64,000 bases of DNA. Source: Agromyces cerinus subsp. cerinus (GTDB taxonomy: Bacteria > Actinomycetota > Actinomycetes > Actinomycetales > Microbacteriaceae). The position numbers were made by a program, and so were the translations under genes. The notes beneath the pieces were generated by a model. The model worked only from the letters and a program-made list of their open reading frames with translations, searched no databases and had not been told where the DNA came from. The first letter of the stretch is position 1. The number at the start of each line of letters is the position of its first letter. Where the stretch lies: contig NZ_FSRJ01000002.1 of assembly GCF_900142065.1 (NCBI RefSeq), positions 682,001-746,000 on the forward strand, given 5' to 3'. This document shows positions 27,357-36,183 of this stretch, piece by piece.

Positions 27357-27707
27357 TCAGCTCGGTCCGCCGCCGAGGTCGCCGAAGAGGAAGCCGGACT
27401 CGCGCTCGCGCGCCTGCCGTTCGATCTCCATCGGGTCGAGTTCGACCGCGTCGGCGTCGTCGTGGCCGCGAGCGTCGCCGAGGGCCGCATCGGTGAACAC
27501 CGGGGCGGCCGTCGCCTCCTGCTTCAGGCGCTGCTTCGCGGTGTGCTCGACGAGCACGGGAACGAAGTCGCGCACGGGATTGCCCTCGAGCTCGAGGTGG
27601 GCCGCCTCGACGACGGCGGCGATGTGGTCGCGGGGCAGATCGGGGAACCGGCCGACGAGCCGGTCGATCACCTCGCCGACGGCGCGCACTTCTTCCGTGT
27701 GGTCCAT
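27357..27707 (-). CDS. Three-helix-bundle dimerization domain protein (DUF3562-like)
   Basis: 116 residues from ATG 27707. The first ~65 residues (VRAVGEVIDRLVGRFPDLPRDHIAAVVEAA; NPVRDFVPVLVEHTAKQRL) match the small actinobacterial three-helix dimerization domain. The remainder is acidic and Glu/Arg-rich, ending ERESGFLFGDLGGGPS. It is the first gene of the leftward unit with the SMR pair (31-bp gap). Confidence 0.7.
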   Translation of the reverse strand: MDHTEEVRAVGEVIDRLVGRFPDLPRDHIAAVVEAAHLELEGNPVRDFVPVLVEHTAKQRLKQEATAAPVFTDAALGDARGHDDADAVELDPMEIERQARERESGFLFGDLGGGPS

Positions 27708-27815
27708 GTCGCAAGTCTCGCCCCAACGGTTCGCTCCATCAATACCCCGGGACTGTCGAGAACGGCGGGTCGTCTCCGACCACGGTGCATGGAGATCGAC
27801 AGACAGGGGAACACG

Positions 27816-29417
27816 ATGGCGTCGGCGACGACTCGAGCAGCGGAGACGACCCGCCGCGCAGGGCTGAGAGAGTGGTTCGGGCTCGCGGTGCTCGCGATGG
27901 CAGCCCTGGTGATCGCGATCGACACCTCGGTCGTGCTGCTCGCGCTGCCGAGCATCGCGGTGGAGCTGGGCGGCGACGCCAGTCAGCAGCTCTGGATCGT
28001 CGACGCCTACGGGTTCGCCCTCGCCGGGCTGCTCGTGGCGTTCGGAGGACTCGCCGACCGGTTGGGGCGGCGCCGGATGGCGATGCTCGGAGCGGCGACC
28101 GTCGCCATCGCGTCCGCCGTCGCGGCGTTCGCCCCATCGCCCGACGTGCTGATCGCGGCCCGAGCGCTCATGGGCGTCGGAGCGGCAGCGCTCACGCCGG
28201 CGCTCTACGGATTGCTGACCGGGATGTTCCGCGACGACCGGCAGCGCTCGGTCGCCCTCGGGATCTTCATGACGTGCCTCATGGGCGGCATGATCATCGG
28301 ACCGCTCGTCGGCGGGGTGGCGCTGAGTTCGTTCTGGTGGGGTTCGGTCTTCCTGATCGCAGTGCCCGTCATGGCGCTCGTCTGCGCAATGCTCCCGTTC
28401 GTGGTCGGCGAGGGAGTGGACAACCGCGGAGACGGCGCCGGAGACGGCGACGGCGACGGCAACGGCAAGGAACCTCGTGCGAACCCGCACCGTCGCCGCA
28501 TCGATGCCGTGAGCGTGCCGCTCTCCCTCCTCGCCGTGCTGCCGATCGTCTTCGGGCTCAAGGAGTCGGCGCGGGTCGGCATCCAGTGGGCGCCGGTCGT
28601 CGCCATCGTGCTGGGCGCGTGCTTCCTCGTGGCGTTCGTCCGACGGCAGCAGCGGCTCGCCGACGACCCGCATCACGAGCCGCTGCTCGACCTGTCGATG
28701 TTCCGAAGGCGAGGGTTCAGCCTGGTTCTCGTCAGCCTCTTCCTGATGACGATGCTCACCGGTCCGCTCATGATGCTGAACACGCAGTACTTCCAGCTGG
28801 TCGCGGGCGCCGACGTGCTCACGGCCGGCCTGCACACCGTGCCGCCCGCGATCGTCGGAGTCGTCGGATTCGTCATGATGCCGCTCGTGGCGCGGCGCAT
28901 CCGTCCCGGGTTCGTGATCGGCGCCGGGCTGGCGCTGACGGTCGTGGGGCTGCTGGTCATGGCGCAGATCTCACCGTCGACCGGCCCGTGGCCGCTCATC
29001 CTCGGCTTCAGCCTCGTGAGCTTCGGCGCCGCCCCGCTGCCCACGCTCGGAACCAATCTGATCATCGGCTCCGTGCCGCTCGAGAAGGCCTCGTCGGCGG
29101 CCTCCACCTCGGAGACCAGCGGACAGCTCGGCTACGCCCTCGGCATCGCCGTGCTGGGCAGCATCGTCACCGCCGTGTACCGGTCGCAGATGACGACCTC
29201 CTCCGAACCGGGCACGGCGGCGGCCGGCGCCGTCGAGAGCCTCGCCGGTGCGGTCGACCTCGCCGTGTCGACGGGGGACGACGTGCTGCGAGCGGCCTCG
29301 GCTGCGGCGTACTGCTCAGGCGTTCAGGCATCGGCGCTGGTCGCGGCCGTGATCATGGCGATCCTCGCCGTCGTGACCGCCGTCCGACTGCGTCACATCG
29401 AACGATTCGAGCGATAG
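27816..29417 (+). CDS. MFS transporter, DHA2 family (14 TMS drug exporter)
   Basis: 533 residues from ATG 27816 with AGGGGA upstream. TM1 ends in IDTSVVLLALPSIAVELG, the DHA2 motif D1 region, and motif A is GGLADRLGRRRMAMLG. Motif C-type GIFMTCLMGGMIIGPLVGG is in TM5. The central cytoplasmic loop contains an unusual run of alternating Gly and Asp (GDGAGDGDGDGNG, about residues 205-218). It is a proton-driven efflux pump like SmvA/LfrA; the substrate is unknown. It is followed by the DGPF/ECF42 pair. Confidence 0.92.
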   Translation: MASATTRAAETTRRAGLREWFGLAVLAMAALVIAIDTSVVLLALPSIAVELGGDASQQLWIVDAYGFALAGLLVAFGGLADRLGRRRMAMLGAATVAIASAVAAFAPSPDVLIAARALMGVGAAALTPALYGLLTGMFRDDRQRSVALGIFMTCLMGGMIIGPLVGGVALSSFWWGSVFLIAVPVMALVCAMLPFVVGEGVDNRGDGAGDGDGDGNGKEPRANPHRRRIDAVSVPLSLLAVLPIVFGLKESARVGIQWAPVVAIVLGACFLVAFVRRQQRLADDPHHEPLLDLSMFRRRGFSLVLVSLFLMTMLTGPLMMLNTQYFQLVAGADVLTAGLHTVPPAIVGVVGFVMMPLVARRIRPGFVIGAGLALTVVGLLVMAQISPSTGPWPLILGFSLVSFGAAPLPTLGTNLIIGSVPLEKASSAASTSETSGQLGYALGIAVLGSIVTAVYRSQMTTSSEPGTAAAGAVESLAGAVDLAVSTGDDVLRAASAAAYCSGVQASALVAAVIMAILAVVTAVRLRHIERFER

Positions 29418-29498
29418 CGTCGAGAACGAGCCCTCGACTCCGACCACAGGATGACGCGGCACCGGGCCGCCTCGATGCACGACGAAGGAGAACGAATC

Positions 29499-29867
29499 GT
29501 GAAGTACCTGATCCTGATGCACGTGGACCCCGTGGTCCTCGAATCCCTGACCGCCGAGCAGCAGCAGGCCATCGGCGCCGGCCACGAGGCGTTCATGGCC
29601 AAGACCACCGAGACGGGCGAGATGCTCAGCACCCACGCGCTCGGGGCCCCGAGCCAGTCGAAGGTGGTGCGCAGCCGGAACGGCAGGCCGGAGACCGTCG
29701 ACGGCCCGTTCGCCGAGACGAAGGAGTTCATGGGCGGGTACTACCTGCTCGACGTCGAGTCGGAGGAACGCGCCATCGAACTCGCCAAGGAGATCCCGGA
29801 CGCGAGCATCGACGGCCTCGCGCTGGAGATCCGGCCCGTGATGTTCTCGGCCGGAGCGGACATGTGA
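29499..29867 (+). CDS. YCII-related DGPF-domain protein
   Basis: 122 residues from GTG 29499 with GGAG 8-9 nt upstream. Ferredoxin-like YCII fold: KYLILMHVDPV, then SRNGRPETVDGPFAETKEFMGGYYLLDV, containing the DGPF signature. It overlaps the ECF gene by 4 nt (GTGA). DGPF proteins are the standard partners of ECF42 sigma factors. Confidence 0.92.
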   Translation: MKYLILMHVDPVVLESLTAEQQQAIGAGHEAFMAKTTETGEMLSTHALGAPSQSKVVRSRNGRPETVDGPFAETKEFMGGYYLLDVESEERAIELAKEIPDASIDGLALEIRPVMFSAGADM

Positions 29868-31093
29868 GTCCGACCCCGCACGAGGACCTGTTGCGCGCAC
29901 GCGCGCCGCAGGTCCTCGCTGCGCTCCTGCGCCAGTACGGCGTCGGTCAGTTCGACGTCTGCGAGGACGCCGTGCAGGAAGCGCTGCTGGCGGCGCACCG
30001 TCAATGGCCCGAGGGCGGGGTTCCCGACGACACCTTCGCGTGGCTGTTGACGGCGGCGAGGCGACGGATGATCGATCGCATCCGCAGCGACCACCACCGG
30101 CGCGATCGGGAGCGCAACTACGTCGAGCTGCGGCATCCGCTCTCAGACGCGACCGTCGTCCAGACCGACGACAGTGTGCAGCTCCTCCGCCTGTGCTGTC
30201 ATCCGGTGCTCACCCGTTCAGCGCAGGTCGCGTTGACGCTCCGGGCCGTGGCGGGGCTCACCACCGCTCAGATCGCCCATGCCTACCTCCTCCCCGAGGC
30301 GACCGTGGCCCAGCGGATCAGTCGTGCCAAGGCTCGCATCCGTGCGGAGGGAGCCGGCTTTCCGCCCCCGCTCGGGCCGGGCGACCGGCTCGACCCGGTG
30401 CTCGATGTCGTCTACGTGATGTTCACCGAAGGTCACACCTCGAGTGCCGGCCACGACGCCAACGACCTCCGCCTGAGCGACGAGGCGATACGCCTGGCCG
30501 GGTTGCTCCATGCCGAGCTGCCAGACCAGGTCGAGGTCGCCGGGCTGCTCGCGCTGATGATGCTCACCGATGCGCGTCGGGCCGCTCGCACCGACGCGAA
30601 CGGCGCGCTGATCCCGCTCGACGAACAGGACCGCTCGCTCTGGGACCGCGACGCGATCCGCGAGGCCACCGACCTCCTCGACACCGCGCTCGTGCAGGCC
30701 GCGCCCAGCGCCCCGGGGCCGTTCGCGATCCAGGCGGCGATCGCGGCCCTGCACGATGAGGCCCCGAGCACCGAGACCACCGACTGGCCGCAGATCCTCG
30801 CCCTGTACCGCCTGCTCGAGCAGACGAGCGGCAACCCGATCGCCACCCTCAACCGCGCCGTCGCCGAGGCGATGGTGCACGGGCCCGAAGCCGGCCTGGC
30901 CACGGTGGACGCGCTCACCGGGAGCGGGGAGATCCCCGACCGGAGACGCCTCTCCTCGGTGCGCGCCCACCTGCTCGAGCGTGCGGGCCGGAGCGCGGAG
31001 GCGGTCGACGAGTACCGCGACGCCGCCGGCTTGACGCTCTCGATCCCCGAGCGCGACTACCTGCTCGCGCGGGCCAGGCGACTCGACGGCTGA
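29864..31093 (+). CDS. ECF sigma factor, ECF42 type with C-terminal TPR-like extension
   Basis: 409 residues from GTG 29864. Sigma region 2 is at about 25-95 (VCEDAVQEALLAAHRQWP; TFAWLLTAARRRMIDRIR). Region 4 is at about 115-165 (GLTTAQIAHAYLLPEATVAQRISRAKARIR). A long helical extension (about 170-409, LNRAVAEAMVHGPEAGLATVDAL) is characteristic of ECF42, where it replaces an anti-sigma as control module. The overlap with the DGPF gene and the upstream MFS exporter suggest an antibiotic or stress response. Confidence 0.92.
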   Translation: MSPTPHEDLLRARAPQVLAALLRQYGVGQFDVCEDAVQEALLAAHRQWPEGGVPDDTFAWLLTAARRRMIDRIRSDHHRRDRERNYVELRHPLSDATVVQTDDSVQLLRLCCHPVLTRSAQVALTLRAVAGLTTAQIAHAYLLPEATVAQRISRAKARIRAEGAGFPPPLGPGDRLDPVLDVVYVMFTEGHTSSAGHDANDLRLSDEAIRLAGLLHAELPDQVEVAGLLALMMLTDARRAARTDANGALIPLDEQDRSLWDRDAIREATDLLDTALVQAAPSAPGPFAIQAAIAALHDEAPSTETTDWPQILALYRLLEQTSGNPIATLNRAVAEAMVHGPEAGLATVDALTGSGEIPDRRRLSSVRAHLLERAGRSAEAVDEYRDAAGLTLSIPERDYLLARARRLDG

Positions 31094-31113
31094 GGTCACC
31101 GAGCGCGGCCGGG

Positions 31114-32187
31114 CTACCACCCGCCGCGGGTCGGTGTGTGCCCGTCGCGCGCGTCGGCGGGCATCGTCATCTCGGCGCGCAGCCCGAGCAGGCGGATCGG
31201 CCGGTCGGGTTCGATACGGCCGACGAGTTCGAGCGCGCGTTCGAGCACGACCGCGCGGTCGCTCGTCTCGGCGATCTTCTTCGTGAACACCTTGGTGATG
31301 AACGGCGCGTAGCGCACCTTGAGCGTCAACCCGATGACGGGCCGGCCCTCGGCGGCGACGTCGTCGAGCACGTGCGCGGCCAGCTCGCGCACGCCGTCCT
31401 CTACCTGCGAGGGCTCCGTGAGGTCCTGCTGGTAGGTCGTCTCCCGGCTGTGGCCGCGAGCGACCCAGGGCGTGTCGTCGACCATGTCGGAGCCGTCGCC
31501 CCGACCGAGCTCGGCATACCAGGGGCCCATTCGCGGCCCGAACTCGGCGGCGAGCGCATCGGGATCGGCCGCGGCCAGTTCGGCGACCGTCGTGATGCCG
31601 AGGTCCGCGAGCCGCCGCGAGATCTTCGTGCCGACGCCCCAGAGATCGATCGTCGGCCGGTCGCCCATCACCGCGAGCCAGTTCTCCACGGTGAGCCGGA
31701 ACACCCCGCGAGGCTTGCCGAACCCCGTCGCGACCTTGGCCCGCACGAGCGTGTCGCCGACGCCAACGCTGCAGTGCAACCGGGTGCGGTCGAGCACGGC
31801 CTGCTGGATCCGCCGGGCGTACGCCTCGGGGTCCGCGGTCTCGACGCCGACGAACGCCTCGTCCCAGCCGAGCACCTGCACGATCGCGCCGGGCTGCACG
31901 CGCAGGGTCGCCATCACGGCAGCGGATGCCTCGGCATACGCCTCGGCGTCGACCGGCAGGATCACGGCATCCGGTGCCTTGCGGGCGGCGATCCGCAGCG
32001 GCATCCCCGAACCGACGCCGAACTCGCGCGCCTCGTACGAGGCGGTCGAGACGACGGCCCGTTCGCTCGGGTCGCCGCGGCCCCCGACGATGACCGGCTT
32101 GCCCGCGAGTTCGGGGCGCCGCAGCACCTCGACGGCAGCGACGAACTGGTCGAGGTCGACGTGCAGCACCCATGACGTGCGGGTCAC
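31114..32187 (-). CDS. dinB: DNA polymerase IV (Y-family, DinB)
   Basis: 357 residues from GTG 32187. Catalytic acidic residues in HVDLDQFVAAVE and in LGWDEAFVG (DE pair), with the steric-gate region, SYEAREFGVGSGMP, GVGDTLVRAKVATGFGKPRG and a little-finger domain (LKVRYAPFITKV). It is an error-prone translesion polymerase. The usual SIDE triad is replaced by GWDE, which is seen in actinobacterial DinP/DinB branches. Confidence 0.92.
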   Translation of the reverse strand: MTRTSWVLHVDLDQFVAAVEVLRRPELAGKPVIVGGRGDPSERAVVSTASYEAREFGVGSGMPLRIAARKAPDAVILPVDAEAYAEASAAVMATLRVQPGAIVQVLGWDEAFVGVETADPEAYARRIQQAVLDRTRLHCSVGVGDTLVRAKVATGFGKPRGVFRLTVENWLAVMGDRPTIDLWGVGTKISRRLADLGITTVAELAAADPDALAAEFGPRMGPWYAELGRGDGSDMVDDTPWVARGHSRETTYQQDLTEPSQVEDGVRELAAHVLDDVAAEGRPVIGLTLKVRYAPFITKVFTKKIAETSDRAVVLERALELVGRIEPDRPIRLLGLRAEMTMPADARDGHTPTRGGW

Positions 32188-32279
32188 CCCACCAGTCTGC
32201 ACCGGTTCCGCCGGTGTTAGCGTGGTTGACCGGCCCCGCGGCATCCGTCGCCCGGCATCGGAGGAAAGCGAGCAGACGC

Positions 32280-32822
32280 GTGCAGCAACCGGTCGATCTC
32301 GGCGACGGCCTCGTGTTCCGAGAGCTCGCGCCCGGCGATGGTCCCGCGCTCGCCGCGGCATACTCGCGCAACCGCGAGCACCTCGCGCCCTGGGAGCCCG
32401 CTCGCTCAGAGGCGTTCTTCGACGTCGAGACGCATCGCCGCGATGTCGAGGCCACGATCGTCCGCTTCGAGGCGGGGCTCGCGGTGCCCTTCGTCATCGT
32501 CGACGGCGACGAGATCGTGGGCCGCATGAACCTCTCCGACATCGTCCGCGGCGCCTTCCAGAACGCCCACCTCGGCTACTGGATCGACGCGCGGTACAAC
32601 GGCCGAGGACTCGCGACGATGGCGGTCGGCCTCGCCGTGCACGCCGCGCGGGGCATCGGCCTGCACCGGGTGCAGGCCGGCACGCTCGTGCACAACGCCG
32701 CGTCGCAGGCGGTGCTCGCGCACAACGGCTTCGAGCGGTTCGGCCTCGCCCGTCGCTACCTGCGCATCGCGGGGGAGTGGCAGGACCACGTGCTCTTCGA
32801 GCGGCTGCTCGACGAGGAGTGA
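32280..32822 (+). CDS. GNAT acetyltransferase (RimJ/RimL type)
   Basis: 180 residues from GTG 32280. Pattern VFRELAPGDGPALAAAY, NREHLAPWEP, HLGYWIDARYNGRGLATMAV (acetyl-CoA loop) and RVQAGTLVHNAASQAVLAHNGFERFG is that of ribosomal-protein N-terminal acetyltransferases. The actual substrate is unknown. It is divergent from dinB. Confidence 0.9.
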   Translation: MQQPVDLGDGLVFRELAPGDGPALAAAYSRNREHLAPWEPARSEAFFDVETHRRDVEATIVRFEAGLAVPFVIVDGDEIVGRMNLSDIVRGAFQNAHLGYWIDARYNGRGLATMAVGLAVHAARGIGLHRVQAGTLVHNAASQAVLAHNGFERFGLARRYLRIAGEWQDHVLFERLLDEE

Positions 32823-32912
32823 CGCGCCGGTGTTAGCGTGGAGCCACGGAGGCGCGGCACCCGCGACCCTGCGAACGCACACCGAGACGCACCACCGCAG
32901 AGAGGAGTCGAC

Positions 32913-33206
32913 ATGATCGACCTCCTCGTCGCGCTCTTCCGCGTCGCGCAGGCCTCGCTCGAGATCGCACTCGCCTCGAACGCGCAGATGTCGGTCGTGC
33001 TCGTCGGCGTCGTCGGCGCCGCCGCGGTCGCCGTGGTCGTCGTCGCCTGCCAGTCGATGCCCGCGATGGTCGCGGCCGACGCGAGCGGCGCCGCCACCCG
33101 GTTCCGCCAGACGGCCGATCCGTGGCGGCTCCTCGCGCAGAGCGACCCCGACGCACCCGGGCGTGCGCGTCCCCGGGCTCCGACACGCGGCCACGCGGCC
33201 GCGTAG
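32913..33206 (+). CDS. DUF6412-like small membrane protein
   Basis: 97 residues from ATG 32913 with GAGGAG upstream. One long hydrophobic segment (MSVVLVGVVGAAAVAVVVVA) is followed by a short region ending QSDPDAPGRARPRAP. That ending is the conserved tail of DUF6412 proteins, which are typically encoded beside a YidC homologue, as here. Function unknown. Confidence 0.68.
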   Translation: MIDLLVALFRVAQASLEIALASNAQMSVVLVGVVGAAAVAVVVVACQSMPAMVAADASGAATRFRQTADPWRLLAQSDPDAPGRARPRAPTRGHAAA

Positions 33207-33327
33207 CGACACTCGACCGACCCGCACGGCGCCCACCGGCCCGTGCACCGCCCATTCGGGCGTGCCCTCGGCGACTCCTCGCGGCCAGACGGATCCAGTC
33301 ATCCCTCTCGACCGCAAGGAACCCCTC

Positions 33328-34152
33328 ATGGACCTCTACGCCTTCCCGCCCATCGCGGGCCTCCTCGACGGCGCCCACGCCGTGCTCATGGCCCTCGCCG
33401 CCCTGCTCGAACCCGTCATCGGCATCGCCAGCGCCGCGGCGGCCGTCGTGCTCGTCACCCTGCTCGTGCGCGCCGCGCTCATTCCCGTCGGCATCTCGCA
33501 GGCCAAGGCCGAGCAGACCCGCTCACGCCTCGCGCCGAAGCTCGCCGCGCTGCAGAAGCAGCACAAGGCGAACCCCGAACGACTGCAGCGCGAGACCATG
33601 AAGCTCTACGGCGACGAGGGCACGACGCCCTTCGCCGGCTGCCTGCCGATGCTCGTGCAGGCGCCGATCGTCGGCGTGATCTACGCGCTCTTCATCCTGC
33701 CCACGATCGCCGGGCACCCGAACGCGCTGCTCGAGCAGACCTTCTTCGGCGTGCCGCTCGGCTCGAGCCTCGCGGGCCAGATCGCCACAGGCACGCTGAC
33801 CCCGGCCGCGCTCGTGGTCTTCGGCGTCGTGATCGCGGGCATCGCGGTCGTCGGCGAACTCACCCGCCGCGTCTTCCAGCCGAAGCCGCCGGCCGGCGGG
33901 GCCGGCGGGGCCGTCGCCACGAGCCGAGCGGATGCCTCGGCGCCGAACGATCCCGCCGCGGCATCCGCTGCGCTGCTCGCCGGGCCGGGCATGGCCCGCG
34001 CCCTCGGCGCCCTGCAGTTCATCACCGCCGTGATCGCGGTCTTCGTGCCGCTCGCCGCGGCGCTCTACCTGTTCGTCACGGTCGCCTGGACGCTCGGGCA
34101 GCGCATGCTGCTGCGCCGTCGCTACCCGCTCTTCGCGGCGAGAACGGCCTGA
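33328..34152 (+). CDS. YidC/Oxa1-family membrane insertase-like protein
   Basis: 274 residues from ATG 33328 (AAGGA upstream). Five hydrophobic segments and the YidC2 core features: a positively charged hairpin with RLAPKLAALQKQHKANPERLQRETMKLYGDEGTTPFAGCLPMLVQ and a following TM. It is shorter than the main housekeeping YidC, so it is probably a second, accessory insertase. It is co-directional with the DUF6412-like gene, 121 bp downstream of it. Confidence 0.85.
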   Translation: MDLYAFPPIAGLLDGAHAVLMALAALLEPVIGIASAAAAVVLVTLLVRAALIPVGISQAKAEQTRSRLAPKLAALQKQHKANPERLQRETMKLYGDEGTTPFAGCLPMLVQAPIVGVIYALFILPTIAGHPNALLEQTFFGVPLGSSLAGQIATGTLTPAALVVFGVVIAGIAVVGELTRRVFQPKPPAGGAGGAVATSRADASAPNDPAAASAALLAGPGMARALGALQFITAVIAVFVPLAAALYLFVTVAWTLGQRMLLRRRYPLFAARTA

Positions 34153-34258
34153 TCCGCGCGGCATCGGCGAGATATCGCATCGACGCCACGCGGGGCAAGG
34201 GGCTTGCACCAGCCCATCCGCGGTGGTTTCGTTGGGGTATCGAACGAAGGAGCACATC

Positions 34259-34534
34259 ATGAGTTTCCTCGCGTTTCTGATCCTCGGCCTCATCGCCGGC
34301 GCGATCGCCAAGCTGATCCTGCCGGGCAACCAGGGCGGGGGATGGTTCATGACCCTGCTGCTCGGCGTCGTCGGGGCCCTGCTCGGAGGCTGGATCGGCA
34401 GTGCCCTCTTCGGTGTCGGCATGGACCAGTTCTGGGACCTCGGCACGTGGCTCCTCGCCATCGCCGGCTCGATCATCGTGCTGCTCATCTGGGGGCTCAT
34501 CACCCGGGGGCGCAACAAGAGCACGGCCGCGTAG
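34259..34534 (+). CDS. GlsB/YeaQ/YmgE family stress membrane protein
   Basis: 91 residues from ATG 34259 with AAGGAG upstream. Three TM helices with the glycine-rich pattern AGAIAKLILPGNQGGGW and LLGVVGALLGGWIG. A small membrane protein linked to envelope stress in many bacteria. Confidence 0.9.
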   Translation: MSFLAFLILGLIAGAIAKLILPGNQGGGWFMTLLLGVVGALLGGWIGSALFGVGMDQFWDLGTWLLAIAGSIIVLLIWGLITRGRNKSTAA

Positions 34535-34612
34535 CCCCACCGCGCGATCGACCGCCGCGTGTCGGCCGGGTGCGACACAGGACGCACCGCCGGCACGTGG
34601 CGCAGTCGCGCG

Positions 34613-35362
34613 TCAGCCGCGCGCGGGTTCGCTCGCGAGTTCGGCGAAGCGGCGGAGCATCCGCTGGGGTTCGGTGACGGATGCCGCGGCCAGACGCTCG
34701 CCCACCTCGCGCAGTTCGCTCGCCGGGAAGTAGCCGTGGTGACGGTAGACCTGCGCGCGGGCGATGAAGTCGGCCGTCGAGACCTCGGGGTGGAACTGGG
34801 TCGCGTAGACGCGCGTGCCCACACGGTAGATCTGCACGGGGCATGCCGCCGACGACGCGAGCAGCACGGCGTCGCCGGGCAGTCGGCCGGTGGCCTCCTT
34901 GTGCCCGACGAGCGCGTCGAACCGCTCGGGCAGCGCCCCGACCAGGGGGTCGGCCGCGCCCGCATCGGTGAGCCGGATCTCGACCGCCTGGGCGTCTTCG
35001 CCGTAGGCGGTGCCGACCTCGCCGCCGAGCAATCGGGTGAGCACGCCGATGCCGTAGCAGGTGAAGAGCAACGGGAAGTCGACGGCGAGCGCCTGCTCGG
35101 CGAGGCGCGTGAGGTCGGCCTCCACCCGGCGCTGCACCTCGTGCTTGCCCGTCTCTGGGGTGGTCACGTTGAACGGGCTGCCGCCGACGACGATGCCGGC
35201 GAACGAGTCGAGCGAGAGATCGCCGATCGGGTCGACGTCGAGTCGCACGTGCTCGAGGCGGTCGGCGTCGACGCCCATGGCGCGGCGCACCGACTCGTAC
35301 TCGGGCCCGACGGCCTCGACCTCGGGGCGTGCCGAGAGGAAGAGGAAGGGCTTCGAGCTCAT
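34613..35362 (-). CDS. Class I glutamine amidotransferase (GMP-synthase-like)
   Basis: 249 residues. GATase-1 fold with nucleophile Cys in FTCYGIGVL, catalytic His-x-Glu in ATQFHPEVS, and oxyanion-site GIVVGGSPFNV. It is a stand-alone glutaminase-type domain whose acceptor substrate is unknown. Its start overlaps the stop of the LysR-like gene (ATGA), so they form one transcription unit. Confidence 0.9.
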   Translation of the reverse strand: MSSKPFLFLSARPEVEAVGPEYESVRRAMGVDADRLEHVRLDVDPIGDLSLDSFAGIVVGGSPFNVTTPETGKHEVQRRVEADLTRLAEQALAVDFPLLFTCYGIGVLTRLLGGEVGTAYGEDAQAVEIRLTDAGAADPLVGALPERFDALVGHKEATGRLPGDAVLLASSAACPVQIYRVGTRVYATQFHPEVSTADFIARAQVYRHHGYFPASELREVGERLAAASVTEPQRMLRRFAELASEPARG

Positions 35363-36078
35363 CGACCTCTCCTGCGGCTGCGCTGCTTGGCGCCCGCTCC
35401 GGTGCGCGGCGCCGGGCGGCCGCCCTTGGCGCCGCCCTTCTTGCCCTTGCCCTTGCCGTCGCCCGACTTCGCCGCCGCGGCCCGTCGCTCGGCGGCGGCG
35501 AGCTTCGCCGCCTTGGCGGGCTTCATCGGGGGCGGGTCGTCGGCCGAACCACGCGAGCTCTTGGCGCTGCGGCCGCGGACGACGGCGACGAACTGCTGGA
35601 TGTCGGCGTCGTCACGCTCGCGCGGCCAGACGAGCGAGATCTGCGTCGGCGGCGCATCCGTCACCGGAATCGCGACGACGTCCTTCCGGCGGTGCAGGCG
35701 GGCGACCGAGTGCGGCACGATCGCGTGGCCGGTGCCGGCCGCGACGAGTTCGATCGTCATGGCGGGGTCGTCCTGCACCGGGGCGAGGGTCTCGCCCTCG
35801 AGGTCGGCGAGCGTGAGCGACTCGGCCTCGGCGAGCGGATGCTCCTTCGGCAGCACGACGACCGCGAGCTCCTCCCAGAGGGCCACGGCGTGCATGTCCT
35901 CGGTGTCGACGGGCAGGCGCACGAACGCGATGTCGGCCTCGCCCGCGACGAGTGCGTCGAGCTGCTCGGACTCCTCGACGACGATCGCCTCGAGGGGCAG
36001 ATCGGGGCGCAGGTCGTTCCACACCCGAAGCCATTTCGACGGGCTCACCCCGGCGACGTAGCGGAGTCGCAGTGTCAC
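35359..36078 (-). CDS. LysR substrate-binding domain protein without HTH, with basic tail
   Basis: 239 residues from GTG 36078. It starts directly in the LysR effector domain (VTLRLRYVAGVSPSKWLRVW, LPLEAIVVEESEQLDALVAGEADIAFVRLP, WEELAVVVLPKEHPLA). The normal N-terminal winged helix is missing. The frame upstream of 36078 continues but reads as shadow. After about residue 175 comes a strongly basic Ala/Lys/Gly tail (KPAKAAKLAAAERRAAAAK, KGKGKKGGAKGG, RSRRRGR), which could bind nucleic acid. Divergent from DUF5997. Confidence 0.85.
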   Translation of the reverse strand: MTLRLRYVAGVSPSKWLRVWNDLRPDLPLEAIVVEESEQLDALVAGEADIAFVRLPVDTEDMHAVALWEELAVVVLPKEHPLAEAESLTLADLEGETLAPVQDDPAMTIELVAAGTGHAIVPHSVARLHRRKDVVAIPVTDAPPTQISLVWPRERDDADIQQFVAVVRGRSAKSSRGSADDPPPMKPAKAAKLAAAERRAAAAKSGDGKGKGKKGGAKGGRPAPRTGAGAKQRSRRRGR

Positions 36079-36183
36079 CTCGGCCCCCGTTCCCCTGCAG
36101 CCGTGTTCAGCCTGCTCCCAGCGTAGACGATGGCCGACGGGCTCCCGGTGGGCGGAAGCGCCGAGACGGGATACGGTGAGGGA

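Noticed and set aside
30218..32542. A 774-codon minus-strand frame spanning ECF42 and dinB
   Set aside because: It joins the shadow of one gene to an out-of-frame reading of dinB; the real products of both loci are clear in other frames.
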